Shown: positions 49,771 to 60,127, numbered from the stretch's first letter. The stretch: DNA of 64,000 nt from Odoribacter splanchnicus DSM 20712 (GCF_000190535.1 NC_015160.1:930001-994000), one strand, 5' to 3'. Made by a program: numbers and translations. Notes: a model not told the origin generated them from the letters alone.

Positions 49771-51348
49771 ATGCGCCATTACGATTATATTATAGCAGGG
49801 AGTGGATTGGCAGGGCTTTACACGGCCTATCACGCTGCCGCTTATGGAAAAGTTGCTTTGCTGACCAAATCCGGTATTACAGAGAGCAACTCTTATTTTG
49901 CACAGGGTGGAATCGCCGCCGTTACAGACGAAGACGATGCTCCTGCACTTCACTTCGAGGACACGATTATTGCCGGACGCGGGCTTTGCGATTACCCAGC
50001 TGTCGATATTTTAGTGAACGAAGGTCCGCAACGGATACATGAACTCATAGAGGCAGGTATGCATTTCGATATGGAAGACGGCAGCCTCGCCTTGGGGTTG
50101 GAAGGCGGACATCACCGGAAAAGAATTCTTCATGCCGGCGGTGACGCGACAGGACGTATGGTGACCAGTTTTATGATCAGCAAAGTCATCAATAATCCGA
50201 AGATAGATATTTTCGAAAATCATTCCGTGATCGGTATCCTTCAGGAAAATCAGGAATGTTACGGCGTACGGGCCTGGAATTTAGTGACAGAAAGCGAAGA
50301 ACTGTTTTATGCCGACAACACCTTCCTCACTTTAGGAGGCACTTCGGCTATTTACAAACGGACCACCAATCCGCATACCACGATCGGAGACGGACTTGCT
50401 CTGGCTTTTAATGCAGGTTGTGAAATCGCCGATATGGAATTCATTCAATTTCATCCTTCGGCCATCTATACCGAATCGGAAGAGGCATTTCTAATCAGTG
50501 AGGCAGTCCGGGGCGAAGGGGCTTATCTGATCGATCAAAACGGAGAACGCTTTATGCCGGCGATTCACGAATTGGCCGAACTGGCCCCCCGGGATATCGT
50601 CGCTCAATCTATTTACCGCCAGATGCTGAAATACGATCAGGAGTACGTCTGGTTGTCCCTCAAACACCTCGATCCTCAGGTGGTGAAACACCGCTTTCCG
50701 AATATTTATGAAAAATGCCAGGAATTGGGTATCGATATGTGCGACCGGATCCCCGTAGCACCGGCAGCTCATTATATGGTAGGGGGAGTGAGGACGGACA
50801 CCCATGGACAGACCAACATCAAACGTCTGTTTATCTGCGGCGAACTGGCCTCTTCGGGAATCATGGGAGCCAATCGGCTCGCCTCCAACTCGTTGATCGA
50901 ATGTCTGGTATTCGGGAAACGGGCCATCGAGGCTTCGCGGAAAAATCTGAAAACCTCTCCTACCCAAGTATTCAAACCGATCTATCATTGCAATGACAAT
51001 TATGCTGCGCTTTATGTCCATCTGAAAAAAGAGATTTCGCGGATAATGACCGATTATGCCGGCATCATCCGGAATGCAGAAAAACTGAAACAGGGATTGA
51101 ACGAATTGGAAAGTCTGGAAGACAATCTGCCCCGGGAAATAAACGAATATTACACCCTGATTTGCCGTAACCTGATCACAGTTGCCAGGTTGATTATCTG
51201 TTCTGCCCTTTACCGTCAGGAAAGCCGTGGAGGACATTTCCGGGAAGATTATCCTTGTAGCGATGCTTCCTATCTTTTCCATATCGTACAACAGAAAGAA
51301 AAAGACCTCCGTACCCTACCTGTCAATACTAAAAAGTCTTTAAACTGA
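49771..51348 (+). CDS. nadB: L-aspartate oxidase
   Basis: ATG 49771 (MRHYDYIIAGSGLAGLYTAY) gives 525 residues; a TTG two codons upstream is less likely. It has the FAD-binding GSGLAG, SNSYFAQGGIAAV, GGTSAIYKRTTNP, and HYMVGGVRTDTHGQTNIKRL motifs of the succinate dehydrogenase/NadB flavoprotein family. It oxidises aspartate to iminoaspartate, the first step of NAD synthesis. It heads a nadB-nadC-(lipoprotein)-nadA cluster. Confidence 0.96.
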   Translation: MRHYDYIIAGSGLAGLYTAYHAAAYGKVALLTKSGITESNSYFAQGGIAAVTDEDDAPALHFEDTIIAGRGLCDYPAVDILVNEGPQRIHELIEAGMHFDMEDGSLALGLEGGHHRKRILHAGGDATGRMVTSFMISKVINNPKIDIFENHSVIGILQENQECYGVRAWNLVTESEELFYADNTFLTLGGTSAIYKRTTNPHTTIGDGLALAFNAGCEIADMEFIQFHPSAIYTESEEAFLISEAVRGEGAYLIDQNGERFMPAIHELAELAPRDIVAQSIYRQMLKYDQEYVWLSLKHLDPQVVKHRFPNIYEKCQELGIDMCDRIPVAPAAHYMVGGVRTDTHGQTNIKRLFICGELASSGIMGANRLASNSLIECLVFGKRAIEASRKNLKTSPTQVFKPIYHCNDNYAALYVHLKKEISRIMTDYAGIIRNAEKLKQGLNELESLEDNLPREINEYYTLICRNLITVARLIICSALYRQESRGGHFREDYPCSDASYLFHIVQQKEKDLRTLPVNTKKSLN

Positions 51349-51361
51349 AAATCACTATAAA

Positions 51362-52204
51362 ATGACACAATACGACCAATTAATCGACCGCCTGATCGAC
51401 CTCGCCATAGAGGAAGACATCGCTACCGGAGATGTAACGACCAACTCCATCATCCCGGCTCATTCCCGGGCCGTTGCAGAAATGAAAATGAAAGCCGACG
51501 GTGTAATTTCCGGACTGGCGATAGCCAAACGGGTGTATGAAAAATTCGAGAAAGACATCCTTTGGGACGCCAAAGTAAAAGACGGGGATCGGGTAAAAAA
51601 AGGCGATATTATCCTGCGTATCGAAGCCAGCTACCGTTGCCTCTTATTAGGAGAAAGGCTTTCGCTGAACATCTTGCAACGCATGTCGGGCATCGCTACG
51701 GAAACGGCCAGATACGTCGAAGAATTAGCCGGTACTCACACCCAATTACTGGACACCCGGAAAACAGCTCCGGGCTTACGGGTATTGGACAAAATGGCCG
51801 TTAAAGACGGAGGAGCGATCAACCACCGGATGGGATTATACGATATGGCCATGATCAAAGACAACCACATTAAGGTGGCCGGAGGAATTACCAATGCGGT
51901 CAATGCGGTCAGAGCCCATATTCCGGCCGGTATCAAAATCGAAGTAGAAACGACCAATCTGGCCGAAGTGCGCGAAGCCCTCGCTACGCATGCCGATATT
52001 ATCATGCTGGACAATATGAGTAACGCCGAGATGGCCGAAGCGGTGAAAATCATTCACGGACAGGCCAAAACCGAAGCTTCCGGAAATATGAGTATTCCCC
52101 GTTTAAAAGAAGTGGCAGCCACCGGAGTCGACTTTATCAGCGTCGGTGCCTTAACTCACTCCGTAACGGCTTTGGACATCAGTATGAATATTCAAAAAAA
52201 CTAA
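51362..52204 (+). CDS. nadC: Nicotinate-nucleotide pyrophosphorylase (carboxylating)
   Basis: 280 residues from ATG 51362. Motifs: EDIATGDVTTNSIIP, LNILQRMSGIATETARYV, LLDTRKTAPGLRVLDKMAV, GGAINHRMGLYDMAMIKDNH and DIIMLDNMSNAEM. It converts quinolinate and PRPP to nicotinate mononucleotide. It follows nadB by 13 bases. Confidence 0.96.
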   Translation: MTQYDQLIDRLIDLAIEEDIATGDVTTNSIIPAHSRAVAEMKMKADGVISGLAIAKRVYEKFEKDILWDAKVKDGDRVKKGDIILRIEASYRCLLLGERLSLNILQRMSGIATETARYVEELAGTHTQLLDTRKTAPGLRVLDKMAVKDGGAINHRMGLYDMAMIKDNHIKVAGGITNAVNAVRAHIPAGIKIEVETTNLAEVREALATHADIIMLDNMSNAEMAEAVKIIHGQAKTEASGNMSIPRLKEVAATGVDFISVGALTHSVTALDISMNIQKN

Positions 52205-52208
52205 TTTC

Positions 52209-52529
52209 ATGAAATCAGCACTCAAATTATTTATCATCGGATGTCTTGTATTGATTTTCTGTCGATGTAGTATGAACAAAGACAGCTATTTAAAAGACTT
52301 CGAAAAGTTTATCACCCAAACAGAAAAAAACTGTACCACCCTGTCCGATCCTGAATGGGAAAAAATACAGGCCCGGTTCAACGATTATACAGAAAAATAT
52401 TACGAACAGTTTAAAGAGGAATTGAGTGTAAACGAAAAAATATCCATCAGTATTTTAAAATCTAAATTTTCCACGCTCATTCTAAAACGGGAGAGTAAAA
52501 AAATTCAGGAAGAAATGAAGATTAAATAA
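52209..52529 (+). CDS. Small lipoprotein, DUF6565-like
   Basis: 106 residues from ATG 52209. Signal peptide with a lipobox-like CRCS at about residues 18-21, followed by a helical, charged domain (EKFITQTEKNCTTLSDPEWE, KIQARFNDYTEKYYEQFKEE). It resembles the DUF6565 lipoproteins seen in Bacteroidetes. It sits between nadC (5 bases) and nadA, but its relation to NAD synthesis is unknown. Confidence 0.75.
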   Translation: MKSALKLFIIGCLVLIFCRCSMNKDSYLKDFEKFITQTEKNCTTLSDPEWEKIQARFNDYTEKYYEQFKEELSVNEKISISILKSKFSTLILKRESKKIQEEMKIK

Positions 52530-52553
52530 TTTCACCTTTTTATCTTTCTTTGT

Positions 52554-52561
52554 TATCTTTG
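52554..52561 (+). promoter_or_regulatory. -7 promoter box for nadA
   Basis: TATCTTTG matches TAnnTTTG and lies 20 bases before the nadA start; a TTTC about 20 bases upstream could act as -33. nadA may therefore be transcribed separately from nadBC. Confidence 0.55.
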
Positions 52562-52581
52562 AAGCAGAAAATTAATATATT

Positions 52582-53508
52582 ATGACGAATACAGAGATTA
52601 TTGACAGAATCCGGCAACTAAAAAAAGAAAAAAATGCCGTTATTCTGGCACATTACTATACTCGTCCGGAGGTGCAGGATATAGCAGACTATCTGGGGGA
52701 TTCACTGGGATTATCCCAGGAAGCCGGGAAAACGGATGCCCGGATTATCGTTTTTTGCGGTGTGCATTTTATGGCCGAGACCGCAGCGATCATTTCTCCG
52801 GACAAAAAGATCCTGATTCCGGCTTCAGGAGCCGGATGTTCACTGGCTGAAAGCATTACCGGTTATGAATTGCGGGAATGGAAAAAAGCCAATCCTGACG
52901 GGATTATTGTAAGTTACGTCAACACGACAGCCGAAGTGAAGGCCTGGACGGATATTTGCTGCACTTCGGCCAATGCCCTGAAAGTCGTACAAAGCATTCC
53001 TCCAGATCATAAGATCTTGTTTGTACCGGACAAAAACCTGGGAGCCTGGATCAGGAAAGTTACCGGACGGGAAATGGAACTCTGGCATGGAGATTGTTGT
53101 GTACACGAACGCATCACCACCGACATGATCCTGGAAAAAAGCCGGGACTATCCTCAGGCAGATATCCTCATTCACCCCGAAAGCCACTGTTCGCACGACG
53201 AGGCCATTTTAAATCTTCCTCAAGCTTATATGTACTCGACGGCAGGAATGATCAGACATGCAAGCCGGTCGGACAAAAAGCAATTTATCATTGCCACAGA
53301 AATAGAAACCATCCATAAACTGAAAAACGATAATCCGGACAAAGAATTTATTCCGGTTCATCCTAAAACCATTTGTGGACAAATGAAAAAAGTAACGCTG
53401 GAATCGGTTCTGGAAGCTTTGGAGAAAGAGCAATACGTAGTCGAAGTGGCTGAAGATATCCGTCAGAGAGCCTGGGCCCCTATCGAGAAAATGTTACAAA
53501 TCAAATAA
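52582..53508 (+). CDS. nadA: Quinolinate synthase
   Basis: 308 residues from ATG 52582. 4Fe-4S enzyme that joins iminoaspartate and DHAP to quinolinate. The three cluster cysteines are visible in SGAGCSLAES, DICCTSANAL and HPKTICGQM. Other motifs are ILAHYYTRPEVQDIADYLGD, FCGVHFMAETA and HPESHCSHDEAI. Completes the de novo NAD route with nadB and nadC. Confidence 0.96.
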   Translation: MTNTEIIDRIRQLKKEKNAVILAHYYTRPEVQDIADYLGDSLGLSQEAGKTDARIIVFCGVHFMAETAAIISPDKKILIPASGAGCSLAESITGYELREWKKANPDGIIVSYVNTTAEVKAWTDICCTSANALKVVQSIPPDHKILFVPDKNLGAWIRKVTGREMELWHGDCCVHERITTDMILEKSRDYPQADILIHPESHCSHDEAILNLPQAYMYSTAGMIRHASRSDKKQFIIATEIETIHKLKNDNPDKEFIPVHPKTICGQMKKVTLESVLEALEKEQYVVEVAEDIRQRAWAPIEKMLQIK

Positions 53509-53559
53509 AACAGCTGTATTCCCAAAACAGGAGTATAAACTATCAGAAAATCAAAAACT

Positions 53560-56007
53560 ATGAATATATCTTTAAATTGGCTGAAAGAATACCTGAAAAT
53601 AGATTTGAGTGTTGAAAAAGTCTGCGAAATATTGACCAGTATCGGGCTCGAAGTGGGCGGATATGAAAAATTCGAATCTATCCGGGGTGGTTTGAGAGGT
53701 CTGGTGATCGGTGAAGTAAAAACCTGTGAAGCCCATCCGGATTCCGATCATTTACACCTGACAACGGTAGATTTAGGAGACGGCCGCCTTACCCCCATTG
53801 TTTGCGGAGCTCCTAATGTAGCTGCCGGACAAAAAGTGGTAGTGGCCACCATCGGGACGGTGCTTTACGATGGAGACAAAGAATTTACCATCAAAAAATC
53901 AAAAATCAGAGGACAGGAATCCGAAGGAATGATTTGTGCCGAAGATGAAATCGGTATCGGTCATGATCATGCGGGAATTATCGTACTTCCGTCGGATGCC
54001 CGGGTAGGTATGCCAGCTGCCGAATATTATCACATTACAACCGATTACACCATCGAGATCGATATTACTCCCAACCGGGTAGACGGCGCTTCTCACCTTG
54101 GAGTAGCCCGCGATTTAGCTGCCTATTTACAGCAAACCCAGGAGATTCATTATACCCTTCCTTCCGTAGCTCACTTTGCAGCCGACAGCAATACTGCCGG
54201 AATCTCGATCGAAGTGCAGCGTCCGGAAGCTTGTCCCCGATATGCCGGAGTATGTATCGAAGGAGTTAAAGTTCAGGAATCTCCCGAGTGGTTGCAAACG
54301 CGTTTGAAAGCCATCGGTTTACACCCGATCAACAATGTGGTAGATATTACGAATTTCATTCTTTTCGAGCTGGGACAACCCCTGCACTCTTTCGATAAAG
54401 ATAAAATCAAAGGAAATAAAGTGATCGTCCGTAGCTTTCCGACAGGTACCAGATTCACAACACTCGACGGTGTCGAACGTGAACTGAACGAGAACGACCT
54501 GATGGTATGTAATACCGAAGAACCGATGTGTATTGCCGGAGTATTCGGTGGATTGGAAAGCGGTATCACCGAAGCTACGACCAATGTATTCCTCGAAAGT
54601 GCCTGTTTCGATCCGGTATTCGTACGGAAGACAGCACGTCGTCATGGGCTGAATACCGACGCTTCTTTCCGTTTTGAAAGAGGCACCGATCCGAACATCG
54701 TTATTTATGCCCTCAAACGGGCTGCCTTATTGATCAAAGAACTGGGCGGCGGAAAGATTACGTCCGAAATCATCGACATCTACCCGAATCCGGTAGCCGA
54801 TTTCGAAGTCGAAGTAAAGTATGCCCACATCGATCGTCTGATCGGCAAAAAAATCGGACAAGATACGATCAAAAAAATCCTGAATGCTCTGGAAATAAAG
54901 ATTGTAAAAGAAGATACCGAAGGACTTTCGTTGCAGATCCCCCCTTATCGGGTGGATGTTCGCCGCGAAGCAGACGTGATCGAGGATATTTTAAGAATAT
55001 ACGGCTTCAACAATATCGAAGTTCCGGCTAAAGTAAACTCTACCCTGAGTTACAGCGAAAAACCGGATGATTTCCAATTGAAAAATAAAATTGCAGATTT
55101 ATTGGCCGCCAACGGTTTTAATGAAATCATGAACAACTCATTGACCAAAGCTTCTTATTACGAGCATCTGGAGACTTATCGTCCCGAAGAAACGGTTATG
55201 TTGTTCAATCCGCTCAGCTCAGACCTGAGCGCTATGCGGCAAAGCCTGCTATTCGGAGGGCTGGAGACGATCGCCTATAATATTAACCGCAAAAACAGCA
55301 ATTTACGTCTCTTCGAATTCGGAAAAGCTTATACCTTCCACAAAAAAGAAGGCGAAAATCACCTGAAACAATACAAAGAAGAAGATAAACTGGCCCTTTT
55401 CATTACGGGTGACAAAATCCAGGCTTCCTGGAACAGTAAAGAACAAAAGACCGATTTCTTCAATCTCAAGAGTTATGCCGAGATGATCCTGATCCGTTTG
55501 GGATTCAAAACCGAAATACTGACTTTAGAAGAATGTAGTGCCGATATTTACCGCGAAGGGATAAGCTATACACAAAACGGTAAGCACATCGTCACAATCG
55601 GTATGCTGAGTCATAAAGTTTTGAAACCGAACGATATCGAACAGGAGGTTTATTACGCCGAGTTTTCCTGGGAAAATATACTGAAAGCGATTAAAAACCA
55701 CACGATCACCTTTACTCCCATGCCTAAGTTCCCGGCGGTTAAACGCGACCTGGCCTTACTACTCGACAAAAAAATCAGTTTTAAAGAGGTGCGTGACATT
55801 GCTTTCCGGACAGAAAAAAAACTATTGAAATCAGTGACCTTATTCGACGTTTACGAAGGTGAAAAACTGGGAGCCGGTAAAAAATCTTATGCGATCAGCT
55901 TCACATTGCAGGACGATGAAAAAACACTTACCGACAAACAGATCGATAAGATCATGAATAAACTGATGGGAACCTACAAACATCAGTTAAGCGCTGAGAT
56001 CAGATAA
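53560..56007 (+). CDS. pheT: Phenylalanyl-tRNA synthetase beta chain
   Basis: 815 residues from ATG 53560. Domain order is usual: B1/EMAP-like tRNA-binding start (VIGEVKTCEAHPDSDHLHLT), B3/B4 editing domain (NAVVDITNFILFELGQPLHS type segment near 265), B5, catalytic-like core (FNPLSSDLSAMRQSLLFGGL) and C-terminal ferredoxin-like anticodon-binding domain (FPAVKRDLALLLDKKISFKE). It acts as an alpha2-beta2 enzyme with PheS. PheS is not in this window. Confidence 0.96.
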   Translation: MNISLNWLKEYLKIDLSVEKVCEILTSIGLEVGGYEKFESIRGGLRGLVIGEVKTCEAHPDSDHLHLTTVDLGDGRLTPIVCGAPNVAAGQKVVVATIGTVLYDGDKEFTIKKSKIRGQESEGMICAEDEIGIGHDHAGIIVLPSDARVGMPAAEYYHITTDYTIEIDITPNRVDGASHLGVARDLAAYLQQTQEIHYTLPSVAHFAADSNTAGISIEVQRPEACPRYAGVCIEGVKVQESPEWLQTRLKAIGLHPINNVVDITNFILFELGQPLHSFDKDKIKGNKVIVRSFPTGTRFTTLDGVERELNENDLMVCNTEEPMCIAGVFGGLESGITEATTNVFLESACFDPVFVRKTARRHGLNTDASFRFERGTDPNIVIYALKRAALLIKELGGGKITSEIIDIYPNPVADFEVEVKYAHIDRLIGKKIGQDTIKKILNALEIKIVKEDTEGLSLQIPPYRVDVRREADVIEDILRIYGFNNIEVPAKVNSTLSYSEKPDDFQLKNKIADLLAANGFNEIMNNSLTKASYYEHLETYRPEETVMLFNPLSSDLSAMRQSLLFGGLETIAYNINRKNSNLRLFEFGKAYTFHKKEGENHLKQYKEEDKLALFITGDKIQASWNSKEQKTDFFNLKSYAEMILIRLGFKTEILTLEECSADIYREGISYTQNGKHIVTIGMLSHKVLKPNDIEQEVYYAEFSWENILKAIKNHTITFTPMPKFPAVKRDLALLLDKKISFKEVRDIAFRTEKKLLKSVTLFDVYEGEKLGAGKKSYAISFTLQDDEKTLTDKQIDKIMNKLMGTYKHQLSAEIR

Positions 56008-56028
56008 ACGACCGGTCTGCCCTGATTT

Positions 56029-56072
56029 TACCGGATGAAAAGAACGATTACTTTTCATCCGGTAATTTTTTA
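56029..56072 (+). terminator. Terminator after pheT
   Basis: TACCGGATGAAAAG (56029-56042) pairs perfectly with 56051-56064, followed by ATTTTTTATA. Confidence 0.9.
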
Positions 56073-56159
56073 TACCCCTATCGCAAACAGAAGCAGGCAT
56101 TAACTCAAATTTCAATCGTACTTTCGGAACTATTTTTTCAAAAACCAAAAAAAGATTAC

Positions 56160-56167
56160 TATTTTTG
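56160..56167 (+). promoter_or_regulatory. -7 promoter box for the DUF3857 gene pair
   Basis: TATTTTTG matches TAnnTTTG and is 29 bases before the start at 56197. The -33 box is not clear in the T-rich stretch upstream. Confidence 0.5.
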
Positions 56168-56196
56168 GAAAAATGTGTTAACCAAATTTCCAGCTT

Positions 56197-58146
56197 ATGA
56201 ACAAAATATTTTTAAGTGTACTCCTGCTCCTGCCGGCTTTGTTTCCGGTTCAGGGACAAAGTTGGCGGGCTTTGCAACAACAAGCCCAAAAGCGAGGGGA
56301 GCTGGCTTCTGCCAGACAAATCATCCTATTGGACAGTACCGCCGTTTCTGTAGCTCCCAGCGGGACAGGTACCTTTACGATCAACAAGGTTATTCTGGTG
56401 CAGAACCGGTCGGGAGCTTTGGCTAACCGGGTACTGAAATACGATTACGATCCCCTGACTGCTTTTGCCGAATTTCATCGGGTGAATATTTACAAAGCAA
56501 ACGGAGAAGTTCGTCCGGTAGATGTCGGTAAAACACTGGATTATACGGCTCCGGCACGGATGATCTATTGGGGAGCCCGGCAAATCATGCTGGAACTGGG
56601 CCGGCTTGACCCAGGAGATATCATCGAATACGAAATACATAAAAAAGGGTTCACCTATGCCCTGCTGACCGATCAACCGGACGAAGAACGGTTCGTTCCT
56701 CCTATGCGGGGACAATTTTATGATATTGTTCCTTTCTGGTGTGACGACCCGACCATGCGCAAGGTATATTCCGTTACTCTCCCCCGGGAGAAAGAGATGC
56801 AATTCCAATTCTACCAAGGCGAATGTGCTTCTTCTATGCGTTATGAAAACGATCGTAAAGTTTATACTTTTGCCAAAAATAATATGATGCCCGTACGTCG
56901 TGAACCCAATATGGTCGATCTGTACGATGCCGCTCCCAAATTAATGATGTCCTCCACGCCACATTGGAAAGATAAATCCCTTTGGTTTCATAAAACCAAC
57001 GAAGATTACGGCAGCTTCGCCCCTCTCCCCGAAGCCCGGCAAAAAGTGAATGAGCTCATCCGGGGCAAGAAAACCGAAATGGAAAAAATCGCCGTATTAA
57101 CCCACTGGGTTGCCGATAATATCCGCTATGCCGGAATCACGATGGGAAAAGGAGAAGGGTTTACCCTGCACAATACGAAAATGAATTATACAGACCGTTG
57201 CGGTGTATGTAAAGACATTGCCGGCAGTCTGATTTCATTTCTGCGAATGGCAGGTTTCGAAGCCTATCCGGCCATGACTATGGCCGGAAGTCGGGTGGAA
57301 AGTATACCCGCCGACCATTTCAACCATTGTGTTGCAGTGGTAAAATTAAGCAACGGTACCTATATGCCTTTAGACCCGACCTGGGTGCCCTTCTGCCGGG
57401 AACTTTGGAGCAGTGCCGAACAACAGCAAAACTACCTCCCCGGTGTACCGGAAGGTTCGGATCTTTGTATTACGCCTGTTTCCGCTCCCGAAAACCATTA
57501 TTTTCGCATCAAAGCCAATAATAAACTGGACAAAAACGGTAAACTAACCGGACAATTCACCCTCACAGCCGAAGGCCAATCCGACCTGAATATACGCCGG
57601 ATATTCACTACCGGCTGGCAAAGCGACTGGAAAAATTCGATGGAAAGCCAATTGCTGAGTATTTCTCCCAAAGCCAAACTATTGAAAGTAGACTGGAGTA
57701 AAAATCCCAAAGACTATCAGGCAGCCCCGATCAAAATCACATTCTGGTATGAAATTCCCGATTATGCAATCATCGGCAACGACGAAATGGCGCTGGTTCC
57801 TTTGACTATGCACGGACTTTACGACCAGGTTCGCTCATACCTCCGGATCGACACAGATATTCCGGAACGTCAGTATGGATTTAAAGACGGCTGTTCCCGT
57901 TTGGTGGAACTGGACGAGACGATTCAGTTACCTCAGGGATATCGTCTGGTGCAATCCGTCGAAGATAACCGGAAGAGCCCGGCAGCCGATTTTGAAGGCT
58001 ATATCCGGCAAGAAAACAATAAAATCGATATACACCAAAAACTGGCCTTGAAAAAAAGAGTATATGAAGCCGGGGATTGGAACGGTTTCCGTACTGCCGT
58101 AAATGCTCACAAAGCTTTTGGCAATCACCTGATTATTAATAAATAA
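56197..58146 (+). CDS. Secreted DUF3857/transglutaminase-like protein
   Basis: 649 residues from ATG 56197. Signal peptide (MNKIFLSVLLLLPALFPVQG). Residues about 40-240 are DUF3857. About 265-400 is a transglutaminase-like domain with the catalytic Cys in DRCGVCKDIAGSLISFLRMA, His in ADHFNHCVAVVKLSNGTYMP, and Asp in LDPTW. A DUF3858-like C-terminus follows. Such periplasmic or surface proteins are common in Bacteroidetes; the substrate is not known. It is paired with a homologue 17 bases downstream. Confidence 0.85.
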   Translation: MNKIFLSVLLLLPALFPVQGQSWRALQQQAQKRGELASARQIILLDSTAVSVAPSGTGTFTINKVILVQNRSGALANRVLKYDYDPLTAFAEFHRVNIYKANGEVRPVDVGKTLDYTAPARMIYWGARQIMLELGRLDPGDIIEYEIHKKGFTYALLTDQPDEERFVPPMRGQFYDIVPFWCDDPTMRKVYSVTLPREKEMQFQFYQGECASSMRYENDRKVYTFAKNNMMPVRREPNMVDLYDAAPKLMMSSTPHWKDKSLWFHKTNEDYGSFAPLPEARQKVNELIRGKKTEMEKIAVLTHWVADNIRYAGITMGKGEGFTLHNTKMNYTDRCGVCKDIAGSLISFLRMAGFEAYPAMTMAGSRVESIPADHFNHCVAVVKLSNGTYMPLDPTWVPFCRELWSSAEQQQNYLPGVPEGSDLCITPVSAPENHYFRIKANNKLDKNGKLTGQFTLTAEGQSDLNIRRIFTTGWQSDWKNSMESQLLSISPKAKLLKVDWSKNPKDYQAAPIKITFWYEIPDYAIIGNDEMALVPLTMHGLYDQVRSYLRIDTDIPERQYGFKDGCSRLVELDETIQLPQGYRLVQSVEDNRKSPAADFEGYIRQENNKIDIHQKLALKKRVYEAGDWNGFRTAVNAHKAFGNHLIINK

Positions 58147-58163
58147 ATCCGATCAGATCCGAT

Positions 58164-59918
58164 ATGAAAACAAATACTATAAAAAACCTGTTTTTCTGGA
58201 TATTCCTCCTTTTCTCCGGTTCTTTGTCAGCCATCCCTTCCGAAGCGGAATTCCGGAAATTAGCAGAAACCTGGACTTTACATCAGGACGGTAGCCAGGA
58301 ATATCGTTATTACAAAGAGCTGACCCTCTTTACCCATACAGCGATGAACTCTACTTATGGCCAGACTTTTATCACTTATAATCCCGATTTTCAGGAATTA
58401 AAGATACATAGTGCCTACGTAAAACAAAAGGATGGAACGACGATCCAAACTCCGGACAATGCCTTTGTCGAAGTATTGCCTGCCGGTGCAGCGGATGCTC
58501 CGGCCTATAATCGGTTGAAAGAAATGGTCATCGTACATACAGGACTTGAATTAGGAGCTACGATCTATCTGGATTATTCGGTTATTTCCAAGGCAGGGTA
58601 TCTCCCGGCAATCGATGTATGCAAACCATTAGAAGAAAGTTCACCGATAAAGGAATACAGCCTGACCTTCAATTTACCGGCCTCCGTTATTCCGCATTAT
58701 GCCCTTCTTCAGCTAAAAGCGCAACCCCAAAAATCGCAACGACAAGACAGGCAGCAACTGAAATGGACATTCCGCAATCTACCGGCCCGATCGAGAGAAC
58801 AGGGTACCGGTTTACAGAACGGTGATCTGGCCGGAATTCTGTTTACCACTTATCCCACAGCTGCACAGGCTTTACAAAACCTTTACCGGCAATTCGATCC
58901 GGCTCCCACCCCACAGATACAGGAGTTAGTACAACTCATAACCGAGGGATGTCAGTCGAATTCAGAAAAAATAACCCGTATCCAACAATATATTCAAACG
59001 GAGCTGAGCGATTGTCCGCTCTCCCTCTCTGAAACCGGTTTCCGATTCCGTCCTTCGGCCGAAGTGATCCGGACAGCTTATGGAACTGGTATAGAAAAGG
59101 TTAATTTGATGACCAACTTATTACGGGTTGCCGGAATAAAGGCAGTACCTGCAGCCGCTTATTCCATCCCTTCGGAAACAGACAACTGCGGTCTGAATGC
59201 AATCCGGGAATTTGTCATATTAGCCGAGGCTGACGGACGACCTTATCGGTTGAGCGTCCAAAATGCCGATCCGGCTGCAACAGACTGCACTTTCCTTGTC
59301 GATTTAGCCGAAGGGAAGAAATCGCTTCCTGATCCCCCTATCGCTTCGATCGGTTATCAGGCTTCGATCGTCATCACTCCCCAACAAGAAGCCGATATGG
59401 ACATCAAAGCTACCCTCAATAATCTATTGATTCCCTATACTTCCAACTACGCCGGTACCTTACTACCCGGTATTCGGGAATATACTGTCACTCCGGGTGA
59501 AAAAACGACGACTATTTCCGGTAAAGGAAAAGCGGGATTGAAGCAGGAAGAAAATTATTACTTTTTTTATCTTCCTGTCTGTTATAAAGGAATAACGGGA
59601 AAATCCTATGCCTATTACAACACTTCCCGGTCAAAGAATTTATATTTACCGGCTTCGGTAGACGAAAATTATTCTTATGATATCCAGCTTCCTGAAAATC
59701 TGACTCTTTGTACACCGATTCAAGAAAAGAAAATCGATAACCCTATCGGTAGTTTCAAAATAACGCTGACTTCCGAAGGTTCTAGTCTCCACATCGAGCT
59801 AGCCCTTCAAATCAAAAAGCAACTCATAACGCCGGCCGAATATCCGGCTTTCCGTTCTTTGATAACGGAATGGACCGACCGGACCCGTAAACCGATACTT
59901 TTCAAAACGGTACAATAA
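58164..59918 (+). CDS. Secreted DUF3857-type protein lacking the transglutaminase triad
   Basis: 584 residues from ATG 58164 with a signal peptide (KNLFFWIFLLFSGSLSA). The DUF3857 domain is present (YGQTFITYNPDFQELKIHSA, LEESSPIKEYSLTFNLPASV). In the transglutaminase-like region (FRPSAEVIRTAYGTGIEKVN, LMTNLLRVAGIKAVPAAAYS) the catalytic Cys is replaced by Gly-Thr-Gly. It therefore looks catalytically dead and may be a binding partner of the upstream homologue, with which it forms an operon. Confidence 0.8.
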   Translation: MKTNTIKNLFFWIFLLFSGSLSAIPSEAEFRKLAETWTLHQDGSQEYRYYKELTLFTHTAMNSTYGQTFITYNPDFQELKIHSAYVKQKDGTTIQTPDNAFVEVLPAGAADAPAYNRLKEMVIVHTGLELGATIYLDYSVISKAGYLPAIDVCKPLEESSPIKEYSLTFNLPASVIPHYALLQLKAQPQKSQRQDRQQLKWTFRNLPARSREQGTGLQNGDLAGILFTTYPTAAQALQNLYRQFDPAPTPQIQELVQLITEGCQSNSEKITRIQQYIQTELSDCPLSLSETGFRFRPSAEVIRTAYGTGIEKVNLMTNLLRVAGIKAVPAAAYSIPSETDNCGLNAIREFVILAEADGRPYRLSVQNADPAATDCTFLVDLAEGKKSLPDPPIASIGYQASIVITPQQEADMDIKATLNNLLIPYTSNYAGTLLPGIREYTVTPGEKTTTISGKGKAGLKQEENYYFFYLPVCYKGITGKSYAYYNTSRSKNLYLPASVDENYSYDIQLPENLTLCTPIQEKKIDNPIGSFKITLTSEGSSLHIELALQIKKQLITPAEYPAFRSLITEWTDRTRKPILFKTVQ

Positions 59919-59934
59919 ATACGAAACGCCCCAA

Positions 59935-59985
59935 AGCCGAGGCCTGAGTTCTAAATGACACTGAACTCAGGCCTTTGCGTTTTTA
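59935..59985 (+). terminator. Terminator after the DUF3857 pair
   Basis: AGGCCTGAGTTC (59940-59951) pairs with GAACTCAGGCCT (59963-59974), with an outer AACGC/GCGTT pairing and a final TTTTT. The remaining gap to 60127 contains only a GGTTACAAC/GTTGTAACC inverted repeat (60008-60048) and no gene. Confidence 0.85.
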
Positions 59986-60127
59986 CAAAAGTTGAAAGAA
60001 CGACCAAGGTTACAACGGTTAGGCCCAACTTCTGCTACTGTTGTAACCGTTGTGACTATTAAACGGTCTTCCGGCACAAAACCCGGCATCTTCCGTCAGC
60101 ACTACAGGACCATTGCACAATATCATC

